Origin: CALOCV01 sp942491955
Lineage (GTDB): Bacteria; Chlamydiota; Chlamydiia; Chlamydiales; CALOCV01
Direction: 5' to 3'
Length of the DNA: 6,772 bases
Assembly (NCBI GenBank): GCA_942491955.1
Contig: CALOCV010000011.1
Location: forward strand, 1-6,772
The notes under the pieces were generated by a model that saw only the letters and a program-made list of their open reading frames with translations, was not told the DNA's origin and did no database searches. This document shows, piece by piece, positions 1 to 5,867 of this stretch (position 1 is its first letter; each line of letters starts with the position of its first letter). The position numbers and the translations under genes are program-made.

Positions 1-2
1 CA

Positions 3-65
3 TCCCAAATGCTTGTTGTTTGGGAAGACGGTAATGCTACTTCCATATACGCTCCTGATTCATGA
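3..65 (+). CDS. Possible C-terminal tail of a plus-strand protein, cut by the window edge
   Basis: A frame open from the window edge encodes about 20 residues ending in ...VWEDGNATSIYAPDS and then a TGA stop at 63-65. The residue mix looks like ordinary globular protein, and the frame runs towards the convergent F-box gene that ends at 155. I do not recognise the protein. The support is only absence of stops over about 20 codons and plausible composition, so chance is quite possible. The spacer 66-154 shows no convincing terminator hairpin or other feature. Confidence 0.22.
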   Translation, partial: SQMLVVWEDGNATSIYAPDS

Positions 66-154
66 AGAGCTAGAAAGCTATCTTAATACGAATAGAATCC
101 AGGGCTACTGTAGAGGAGACCATTCCTTCTTGTCAATACACAATTTTGCTCCTG

Positions 155-1426
155 CTAATTCGATGACTCCTTTCTCAATCGCAACGAGTTGTTTTTGCTT
201 TCAGAATTTGTTGCGTTACCCCCTCCCGATGTAACATGAAAACTCTTCCTTCTACCCACTTTACTCTTTTTCTCTTTTTTCTCAGAAGTAGATCTTCTCC
301 GAAAAAGAGATCTTTTCTCTGTTTCTGAAGATGAGTGTGGATTTAAGATCCTATCCAACTCTTTCTGTTTTAAAGGATCTGCTTCTGCCTCATTTACCAT
401 GGCTTGAAATAGGTCCCTAGAACGAGTATTCGGCTTCCGCTGCTCGCGTTTCTTGTGCGCTGTCATTGGTTCTAACAACTCAACTAAATACGCGCGGGCC
501 TCTTTTACTCGTCTGTCTTCTTCCTGAAGATATAGTTCTTGTTCATCTTCTCTTGTCAATATAGATGATTCTAAAGAGAATGCACTGCCTTGTTCCGACG
601 AATTTACTTTACTATTTTCCTGATGATTCGTCATCACTGACATGAAATGCTTTTGACTAGATGTAAGACTCGTCTTATAAAGTCTGGGATAGAGGATTGC
701 TAGCATTTTAGGATTTAACCACTTTTCCCAATATTCATCATCTTCCCTGTTTAATCTTTTAATTTCTTCATTATCTTTTTCCAGTTCCATACGAGTCAAA
801 GGTTTTAATTTTCGTAAATTCTCTAAAAACAATTGCAAAGAAGCAGATTGTATCTTTGCCAAAATCTTCAAGGAAGGATTCCTGCTTAAATGGACTTCTT
901 GAACCAACGCCTTAGCTTTTTTATTAGTATCCAACCAATCTAATATTCTTCTCGGAACATCCCTTGGTAGTAAAATTTCCAATGCCATTCTTTCTTGCAA
1001 TTTTCTTTGTTCTCGAACTCCACATTTATTGGTTACTATTTGCCAAAAAAATCGCGAAACTTCTGAACACGAAATTAGGTCTTTTGGCTCTAGAAATGAG
1101 AAAATATGTGTCGTTATTTTGATGATGAAATCAGCCGTTCCGTACCCCAAGGTTGGTATATCGACGATTAATTTCCCCCAAGAGCAATAATCTCGCTTAG
1201 GAAGAGGAGGTGGCCCTCCTATCTCTTTCCTATAACGGGGGAATAAGGGCGTCTCTCCCTTTGAAGGAGGTTGTATCGGAAAGCGTTTCAATACAGCCGA
1301 AATGTGATTTTTCCGCTTTTGATTCACTCTACCTGTTGTAGTAAAACGACATACTGACTTCCGTTCTAGAAAAAAATCCTGATTCCAAATATTTAATCCA
1401 CATACTGAAGGGTTGGGTCCTTCCAT
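155..1426 (-). CDS. F-box-like domain protein, candidate secreted effector
   Basis: The product is 423 residues. Residues about 100-138 match an F-box: a hydrophobic start, then HIFSFLEPKDLISCSEVSRF, followed by FFWQIVTNKC; compare the family pattern IFSFLxPKDLxxxSxVxRxW. In eukaryotes the F-box binds SKP1 and recruits substrates to SCF ubiquitin ligases. In intracellular bacteria such proteins are usually secreted into the host; that role is inferred here. The N-terminal 100 residues are not recognised and hold a proline-rich PPPLPKR (72-78). The middle (about 140-320) is charged and probably helical. The C-terminus (about 365-423) is low complexity, rich in Ser, Arg and Lys, with RRRST and GRRKS clusters. 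No signal peptide or membrane segment is visible. The start is well supported: AGGAGG lies 6 bases before the ATG. The gene is more AT-rich than the operon (19/60 and 15/60 GC in two samples). I see no leucine-rich or ankyrin substrate-binding repeats. Confidence 0.8.
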   Translation of the reverse strand: MEGPNPSVCGLNIWNQDFFLERKSVCRFTTTGRVNQKRKNHISAVLKRFPIQPPSKGETPLFPRYRKEIGGPPPLPKRDYCSWGKLIVDIPTLGYGTADFIIKITTHIFSFLEPKDLISCSEVSRFFWQIVTNKCGVREQRKLQERMALEILLPRDVPRRILDWLDTNKKAKALVQEVHLSRNPSLKILAKIQSASLQLFLENLRKLKPLTRMELEKDNEEIKRLNREDDEYWEKWLNPKMLAILYPRLYKTSLTSSQKHFMSVMTNHQENSKVNSSEQGSAFSLESSILTREDEQELYLQEEDRRVKEARAYLVELLEPMTAHKKREQRKPNTRSRDLFQAMVNEAEADPLKQKELDRILNPHSSSETEKRSLFRRRSTSEKKEKKSKVGRRKSFHVTSGGGNATNSESKNNSLRLRKESSN

Positions 1427-1432
1427 AACAAC

Positions 1433-1438
1433 CTCCTA
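1433..1438 (-). promoter_or_regulatory. Shine-Dalgarno site of the F-box gene
   Basis: On the minus strand the sequence reads TATAGGAGGTTGTTATG. This is a near-perfect ribosome binding site 6 bases before the ATG at 1426, and it fixes the start of the F-box gene. Confidence 0.8.
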
Positions 1439-1450
1439 TAGTTACAGAGT

Positions 1451-1480
1451 AAAAAGCGCGACATCCGTCGCTAGCTTTTT
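1451..1480. terminator. Bidirectional terminator-like hairpin, possible attenuator
   Basis: AAAAAGC GCGAC (1451-1462) pairs with GTCGC (1467-1471) and GCTTTTT (1474-1480) around the loop ATCC, with a TA bulge at 1472-1473: a 12-bp stem whose base is A5/T5 on both strands. It has the form of an intrinsic terminator in either direction. It sits only 24 bases upstream of the F-box ATG, which leaves no room for a promoter between them. If the F-box promoter lies beyond it, the hairpin would be in the mRNA leader and could act as an attenuator. It is about 65 bases upstream of the plus-strand gene at 1545. The structure is seen directly; the regulatory role is inferred. Confidence 0.5.
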
Positions 1481-1487
1481 GGTTCTG

Positions 1488-1519
1488 ATGGTTTTGCAAA
1501 ATCGTGCAAACCATGCAAA
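1488..1519. promoter_or_regulatory. Operator-like dyad with three phased TGCAAA repeats
   Basis: ATGGTTTTGCA (1488-1498) and TGCAAACCAT (1505-1514) form an imperfect inverted repeat with one extra T and a 6-base spacer. TGCAAA also occurs three times on the plus strand, at 1495-1500, 1505-1510 and 1514-1519, with 10- and 9-base periods, so the copies lie on nearly the same DNA face. The site lies between two divergent genes and just before the ribosome binding site of the plus-strand gene. It could be a regulator binding site. A TTGCAA at 1494-1499 and a GATACT at 1520-1525 are weak promoter-like boxes, but their 20-base spacing is too long to call. Confidence 0.3.
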
Positions 1520-1531
1520 GATACTTTAGAA

Positions 1532-1538
1532 GAGGGAG
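1532..1538 (+). promoter_or_regulatory. Shine-Dalgarno site pointing to the ATG at 1545
   Basis: GAGGGAG ends 6 bases before the ATG at 1545. It is the only good ribosome binding site for the plus-strand gene. The frame it opens hits a TGA at 1593 unless a -1 shift occurs at the T7 tract 1571-1577, so this site decides how the gene is read. Confidence 0.6.
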
Positions 1539-1544
1539 TTCTTC

Positions 1545-2143
1545 ATGTCAATACGATTTTTTCCTTGCTGTTTTTTTCTATTGGGCGGAAACTGATTCGC
1601 GAGTTGGAACGCCTTATGCAGCCTGTTACTTCGATTTATTCTGTTGACCTGGTCCCTTCAAGGGATCCAAAAAAGGCTCTTACCTGTACGCGTAAAACCT
1701 TTGCTTCCAAAAAAGCTTTTCAGCACTTTATGAAGTTGTTTTCCGATGATCGCTCGATGAATCTTTTATCGGCTTCGATCATTCCCGTACGTCCTACGCA
1801 TGTATCGGACCTACTCATCCCAACAACGGTGCATCACGCAAGAAAAATTCCATTCTTACCTCTTCGCATCGTGGCTGTTTTTATTGCTATTTTCTGGGAT
1901 CGAACGACGGTTCTCATTCGTTTAGCAACAGCAATCCCCCGTTACCTCTATAGAAAAATCCAAGGGGACCACCCTTTTATTCGTTATTGTAAAATCCACC
2001 CCTCCCCTAACTGGAGAGTCTTTACACAAAAAAAATGGGTCCATCTAACGATAACCCACTTTGATGGCCGTGAGAAAAAAATCTATACCAAAACCATTGC
2101 TTTACAGCCCGCTCATCGCAAGATTTTATCCCTTACGGCGTAA
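1545..2143 (+). CDS. Unrecognised, probably membrane-associated protein with a -1 shift at T7
   Basis: I cannot name this protein. The best start is ATG 1545, which has a good ribosome binding site, but that frame ends after 16 codons at TGA 1593. Re-reading one T in the T7 run at 1571-1577 (TGT TTT TTT CTA) joins it to the long open frame and gives a 199-residue product. Without a shift, translation would have to begin at TTG 1565 or ATG 1616, neither with a clear ribosome site. The product is basic, with one main hydrophobic stretch (PFLPLRIVAVFIAIFW, about residues 101-116) followed by an amphipathic IRLATAIPRYLYRK segment. The C-terminal third is polar with no catalytic motif that I can see. 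The RIVA...D...IRL...IPR pattern loosely recalls chlamydial hypothetical families such as DUF648; this is memory, not a match. It is divergent from the F-box gene and convergent with queC. Confidence 0.65.
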
Positions 2144-2168
2144 AGCCAGTCGATAAACACATAAATTG

Positions 2169-2233
2169 TACCAATCCTAATGCGATGTGCAAATGTTCTA
2201 CAGGAACATTTGCACATCGCATTAGGATTGGTA
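2169..2233. repeat. Perfect 30-bp inverted repeat with a 5-base loop
   Basis: The left arm 2169-2198 (beginning TACCAATCCTAATGCG) is the exact reverse complement of the right arm 2204-2233; the loop is TACAG. The pairing continues weakly outward (G-T at 2168/2234, then T-A twice). It starts 25 bases after the stop of the plus-strand gene in a convergent spacer. No U-tract follows on either strand, so it is not a classic intrinsic terminator, although a hairpin this strong would stall or end transcription and protect mRNA 3' ends. Its perfection suggests recent origin or selection, as in a REP-type or MITE-like intergenic element. No transposase is present and I see no target duplication. Confidence 0.9.
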
Positions 2234-2250
2234 TAAAAGCGACAAAGGAA

Positions 2251-2264
2251 GGCCGCGTGCGGCC
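2251..2264 (-). terminator. Candidate intrinsic terminator of the queC operon
   Basis: GGCCGC-GT-GCGGCC forms a short, very GC-rich stem (5 bp with a 4-base loop, or 6 bp with 2). On the minus strand it is followed by TTCCTTTGTCGCTTTTAT, which is T-rich but interrupted. It lies about 40 bases after the queC stop. The stem is short and the T-tract imperfect, so this is a moderate candidate. It overlaps GCGGCCGC (2259-2266), an 8-base palindrome rare at this base composition. Confidence 0.35.
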
Positions 2265-2272
2265 GCAGGGGG

Positions 2273-2296
2273 TTTGGGGGGACTTGTCCCCCCAAA
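2273..2296. repeat. G6/C6 hairpin beside the queC stop codon
   Basis: TTTGGGGGGA (2273-2282) pairs perfectly with TCCCCCCAAA (2287-2296) around CTTG, giving a 10-bp stem. A run of A follows to 2300, and the queC stop codon begins 1 base later. On the minus strand the T7 lies before the stem rather than after it, so it does not have terminator order in either direction. With 2251-2264 it makes a compact GC-rich block (2251-2293) unlike the surrounding spacer, probably part of a dispersed intergenic repeat. Confidence 0.7.
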
Positions 2297-2301
2297 AAAA
2301 T

Positions 2302-2940
2302 CTATTCTTTTCCCCAAATCGCACATGCTGGACATTTCATGCATCCGGGATATGGGAGGCCGTTGTAGCAGGAAATGGTATTTTTGATGAGGTATTCGTA
2401 GATGCCTAGCTCTTGGGCGAGGATGTGGGTCTGTTTTTTGCTCATCTGGATAAGGGGGGTTGTGATGAGGAAAGAAGGCGAGTTGGTATCAACGCGAAGG
2501 ATCTGCTGTTGTAGGTCCATGTAGGCTCTGGAGCAGTCACGATAGCCGCTGTTCGCCTCTTCGCGTTCGAGGACGCCGAGGGAGATTTCGTTGGCACCGA
2601 GTTGATGAGCGTAGATTCCCGCAAGGTGGGCGAAGAGACCATTTCTGCCAACGACGAGGGTGGAGGGGGGAGATCCTGGAGAATGTTCAATGGGGATATT
2701 TTTGTGAGTCAGGGCGTTCTCGGTGATCTCTTCGAGGCAAGAGAGAGTAAGAGTGGTATGATCGACGGACCAATCTTGGCAAATTTTTGCCGCTTGGACG
2801 AGTTCTGTTGCATGGCGTTGGCCATAGTTGAAAGAGAGAGAGACGACCTCTTTTTCTCCGTACTTTTTGATGGCAAGGGCGAGACAGATGGAAGAGTCCA
2901 TCCCTCCGGAGTGGACAACGACGATGGTTTTGTTGTTCAT
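2302..2940 (-). CDS. queC: 7-cyano-7-deazaguanine (preQ0) synthase QueC
   Basis: QueC converts 7-carboxy-7-deazaguanine to preQ0 using ammonia and ATP, a cytosolic step towards queuosine in tRNA. The 212-residue product has the PP-loop ATPase motif SGGMDSS (residues 11-17), the FNYGQRH segment (about 38-44), the VGRNGLF region, a GYRDC segment corresponding to the family's YPDC, and the C-terminal zinc cluster SCYNG...GCMKCPAC with four cysteines. I chose ATG 2940 because the product then begins MNNKTIVVVHSGG, as family members do, and because this ATG overlaps the stop of the upstream exporter gene (ATGA), a sign of translational coupling. An open frame continues upstream to 3000, but that stretch encodes the exporter's C-terminus. 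The protein ends only six residues after the last cysteine, shorter than E. coli QueC, which has a longer tail. Confidence 0.93.
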   Translation of the reverse strand: MNNKTIVVVHSGGMDSSICLALAIKKYGEKEVVSLSFNYGQRHATELVQAAKICQDWSVDHTTLTLSCLEEITENALTHKNIPIEHSPGSPPSTLVVGRNGLFAHLAGIYAHQLGANEISLGVLEREEANSGYRDCSRAYMDLQQQILRVDTNSPSFLITTPLIQMSKKQTHILAQELGIYEYLIKNTISCYNGLPYPGCMKCPACAIWGKE

Positions 2941-4857
2941 GAAACTACCGTTTCTTTTGTTCGATGAAGGGTTTCCCACATCATTCGGAAGGAAGGGCAT
3001 GTGGTGAGGAGTTCGTCCTTTGTTCCTTCGGCAATTTTTTTTCCATGGTCGATGTAAATGATTCTGTCAGCATCTTCGATGGTGGTGAGGCGATGGGCAA
3101 TGAGGATTTGGGTGACATCGCCACGAAGCTGTTCTAAGGCGGTTTGGATATGGTATTCGCTGATGGCATCGAGAGAAGAGGTGGCTTCGTCAAAGATGAG
3201 GATAGGAGACCGTTTGATCGAGCGCGAGCAATGGCAAGGCGTTGTTGTTGCCCTCCAGAGAGGTTTTTTCCCGCTTCGGAGAGTTCGGTGTCGTAGTTTT
3301 TCGGGAGACGGCTGATGAACTCATCGGCATGAGCGGCAATGGCAGCTTGTTGGATTTCCTCTAGAGAGTAAGAGCGGCCAAAAGAGATATTCTCTGCAAT
3401 GGTATCGAGGAAAAGAAAAGGCTTTTGAGGAACAAAGGCGATGTTTTCTCGAAGGGTTTTTTGTTGGAAAGAGCGAATAGGCGTTCCATCGATGCGAATC
3501 TCCCCTTTTTCCACTTCATAGAGACGGGGTAAGAGTTGTGCCAGAGTCGATTTTCCTGAACCTGTTGGGCCAACGATAGCAATTTTCTCTCCCTTGTGTA
3601 TTGTAAGAGAGAAATCTCGGATAACCCATTCATCATCATAACGAAACCAGATGCGATCAAAGACGATCTCTTTAGCGAATGTGGTAAAGGGAAGAGAACC
3701 ATCCGCGTGGGTGGTAGGAATCTTTTGTTCTAAAGTCTCTGTCATCCGTTCCGCAGCAGCAATCCCTCGTTGGATATGGGCATTCTCTTCAGCGAATTTT
3801 TTGATAGGTTCGTAAAAGAGGTAGAGAAAAGCAGAAAAGACCAATACTTCAGCAACATCCATTTTAAGAAAATAGAGGCCATAAAGAAGAGTCGTCGATA
3901 AAAAAAGCATGGCAATGGTGTGCACAACGGGGCGGGATGAGAGATCGTAACGGGCACTTTTTTTCTCGAGCTGTGCCATCCGATGATTTTGCTCAAAATA
4001 TTTTTTTCGAGAAAATTCTTCCATAGCAAAAATTTTCACCGTCTGGATTCCACCAAGGAAGTCGAGAAGGACGCTAGCAAAGACTTCTTGATGTTTTTGG
4101 ATTTGTCTGGAAATCTTCCGAACGCGCTGAGCGAGGAAGAAAATAGGACCTATGATCAAGGGAAATCCGAGAAAGATAAAAAGAGAGAGTTGCCAAGAGG
4201 CCATGAAACAGAGAACAAGCGTGGAGAAGACGGTAAAGGGGGTTTGTAGGTAGTTGACAAGGCAGGCATTGACGGCTTCTGCAATAAGGACAGCATCGCC
4301 AACGACGCGAGAAGAGAGGTGTCCAATGTGATATTTCTGATAAAAATCCATTGGGAGTTCTTGAATATGATCAAAATAGCGTTGTCGAAGTTCTCGACTG
4401 ACATGGATGGCAACAAGTCGGGTGAGGAAGCGGTGGCTAAAGAGGGTTAAGGCTCGGAAAAGGGCAGCTCCAAGAAGGAAAAAAGCAAGAAATTTTATGT
4501 GGTGGAGAGGGAAAATAGATTCTCCCTTTTCTATGAGCCTTCCTATAAAATCTTTTTTATGATGAGAGGAGAGAAAGCGAGTCACATCGTTGGGATTGAC
4601 AACCCCCTTCCCTTCTTCATCAAGTGACTGCCACCGTTCGAGAAAGGTCTTGCGATCGACTCCTTGTTGAGGAGCCAAAGATCCATTTTCTATAGGCGCA
4701 AAGAGAGTAAAGAAATCGGGACCTTTTTTTGTGATGACACCGAGCGAAAGGATCTCGAGTTGGGTCGCCAAAGTCATAGCAACCATTGTAATAAGAGAAA
4801 AAAATAGAAGGATTTTGTTTTTCTATAAGCTAGCGCAAGACGAAAAAGGGTAAGCAT
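2937..4857 (-). CDS. msbA: MsbA-type ABC lipid exporter, interrupted by two apparent -1 frameshifts
   Basis: This is a half-size exporter: an N-terminal membrane domain (about residues 20-350 once joined) followed by an ATPase. Visible motifs are Walker A GPTGSGKST, Q-loop FVPQKPF, signature LSGGQQQR, Walker B PILIFDEATSSLD and H-loop AHRLTT. MsbA-type proteins flip lipid A core or phospholipids across the inner membrane; position after accA supports this, but the substrate is inferred. The reading needs two corrections. First, the natural start is ATG 4857, 9 bases after the accA stop; it encodes MLTLFRLALAYRKTKSFYFF and leaves frame at a T7 tract (4798-4804). Second, one base appears missing near 3213-3215, so the uncorrected frame ends at 3134 without Walker B or H-loop. 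With both joined the protein is 640 residues and ends at TGA 2937, overlapping queC. An extra polar segment (about 45-115) lies between the first and second membrane helices. Confidence 0.85.
3213..3216 (-). other. Apparent single-base loss just before Walker B
   Basis: Before this point the frame reads ...QRLAIARARS; after it the next frame reads KRSPILIFDEATSSLD. Restoring one base (for example TCAAACGG to TCAAAACGG on the minus strand) gives ARA plus five residues before PIL, the spacing normal in this family. The site has only three A, so ribosomal slippage is unlikely. A sequencing error or an inactivating mutation fits better. Confidence 0.8.
4798..4804 (-). other. T7 frameshift site near the start of the exporter gene
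   Basis: On the minus strand the gene reads TTC TAT TTT TTT CTC. This is an exact X-XXY-YYZ heptamer (T TTT TTT) in the frame of ATG 4857. A -1 shift or one added T yields SLITMVAMTLATQLE, completing a first membrane helix. Without it, the first ATG in the long frame (4786) has no ribosome binding site and begins inside that helix. Confidence 0.6.
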
Positions 4858-4866
4858 AACTTTCGT

Positions 4867-5856
4867 TTATTGACTTTTCGTTGAACGTTCTTTATCGATG
4901 TGCACTTTCTCAACAAAAGCGCCCATCTTGCGAAATTTCTGGTATCGTTGCTCAATAAGTAAGGGTGTGGGAACATGCTTCAATGTGTGCCACTGTTCAA
5001 TGAGGAACTGTTTGACGGAGGCGTAGACGATTTCAGGGTTTTGATGAGCTCCCTCCATGGGTTCAGGAAGAATGGTATCGATAATACCCAGCTCGAGAAG
5101 ATTTTCCGCATTGAGTTTTAAAGTTGACGCTGCATCGACATTTTTTGTTGCATCTTTCCAAAGAATCGAGGCGCATCCTTCGGGACCAATAACGGAGTAG
5201 TAGGCGTGTTGGAGCATAGCAACAACGTCGCCAATACCAACGCCCAAAGCTCCACCAGAACATCCTTCACCGATAACGACAACAACAATGGGTGTCGCAA
5301 GACGGGACATGAGTTGAAGGTTTTCGGCTATGGCCCATCCTTGCCCTCTCTCCTCTGCTTCGAGGCAAGGGAAAGCTCCTGGTGTATCGATAAAGGAGAA
5401 GACGGGAAGGTGAAATTTTTCGGCCAGCTTAAGCAACCGCTTAGCCTTTCGAAAGCCTTCAGGATTCATCATTCCAAAATTTCTTTCGACCCTTGTTTCG
5501 GTGTCTTTTCCCTTTTCTTGACCAATAACGACACAACGTATTCCATTAAGTTCGGCAAGACCACCTATCAAGGCTTTATCATCTCCGGCTAAGCGATCTC
5601 CGGAGAGTTCGATAAAGGAGTCGAAGAGGTTTTCGATGTAGTCGATGGCATGAGGACGTTGGGAATGGCGACAAATCAGAACGCGTTCCCATGGGGTCAG
5701 TTGTGAGTAGATTTGTTTTTTTAATACTGCTAGTTTTTGTTCGAGTTTCTTTATCTCCCGATCGAAAATGGGATTTTCTCGATTTTGTTTCTTCAAATGA
5801 TCGATCGTCTTTTGGTATTCAACGATCTGTTTTTCATGAGGAAGGGAGATCATCAA
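4867..5856 (-). CDS. accA: Acetyl-CoA carboxylase carboxyltransferase subunit alpha
   Basis: AccA, with AccD, moves the carboxyl group from carboxybiotin (on AccB) to acetyl-CoA, giving malonyl-CoA, the committed step of fatty acid synthesis. The 329-residue product is intact and close to the usual length (319 in E. coli). It has an N-terminal coiled helical segment (about 8-50), RHSQRPHAIDYI (63-74), GDRLAGDDKALIGG (86-99), RNFGMMNPEG (125-134), IDTPGAFP (156-163), the oxyanion-forming GEGCSGGALG (196-205) and PEGCASILW (225-233). All are family hallmarks of the crotonase-fold domain. The start has an AGAGG ribosome site in the 11-base gap after the L,D-transpeptidase stop; two ATGs are adjacent and the first is chosen. 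accA followed by an msbA-type gene is the order I recall in Chlamydia. AccD is not in the window. Confidence 0.97.
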   Translation of the reverse strand: MMISLPHEKQIVEYQKTIDHLKKQNRENPIFDREIKKLEQKLAVLKKQIYSQLTPWERVLICRHSQRPHAIDYIENLFDSFIELSGDRLAGDDKALIGGLAELNGIRCVVIGQEKGKDTETRVERNFGMMNPEGFRKAKRLLKLAEKFHLPVFSFIDTPGAFPCLEAEERGQGWAIAENLQLMSRLATPIVVVVIGEGCSGGALGVGIGDVVAMLQHAYYSVIGPEGCASILWKDATKNVDAASTLKLNAENLLELGIIDTILPEPMEGAHQNPEIVYASVKQFLIEQWHTLKHVPTPLLIEQRYQKFRKMGAFVEKVHIDKERSTKSQ

Positions 5857-5867
5857 CGGACCTCTGG

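Noticed and set aside
13..234. Plus-strand open frame of 73 codons beginning with TTG
   Set aside because: It overlaps the end of the well-supported F-box gene on the other strand, has no ribosome site, and its composition does not look coding.
1329..1514. Minus-strand 61-codon frame overlapping the start of the F-box gene
   Set aside because: It crosses the hairpin region and has no good ribosome site, whereas the F-box start has a near-perfect one. It is also the product that would follow a -1 slip at 1370-1376, which is noted in the T7 finding.
2169..2233. The palindrome as CRISPR repeats or terminal repeats of an insertion sequence
   Set aside because: There are only two inverted copies with a 5-base gap, no spacer series, no transposase and no visible target duplication.
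2273..2300. G6/C6 hairpin as an intrinsic terminator
   Set aside because: On the plus strand it is followed by A rather than T; on the minus strand the T-run precedes the stem. Neither direction has terminator order.
2113..2409. Short open frames on both strands across the spacer, encoding similar peptides (MCKC...FAHRIRIG)
   Set aside because: They mirror each other because both read through the arms of the palindrome; they are by-products of the inverted repeat, not genes.
2302..3000. A longer queC starting at ATG 3000
   Set aside because: The extra 20 residues overlap the exporter's C-terminal coding sequence in another frame and are absent from the family; ATG 2940 gives the usual N-terminus.
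2442..3315. Several open frames opposite or out of frame with queC and the exporter's 3' end
   Set aside because: They are shadows of genes with clear catalytic motifs on the minus strand.
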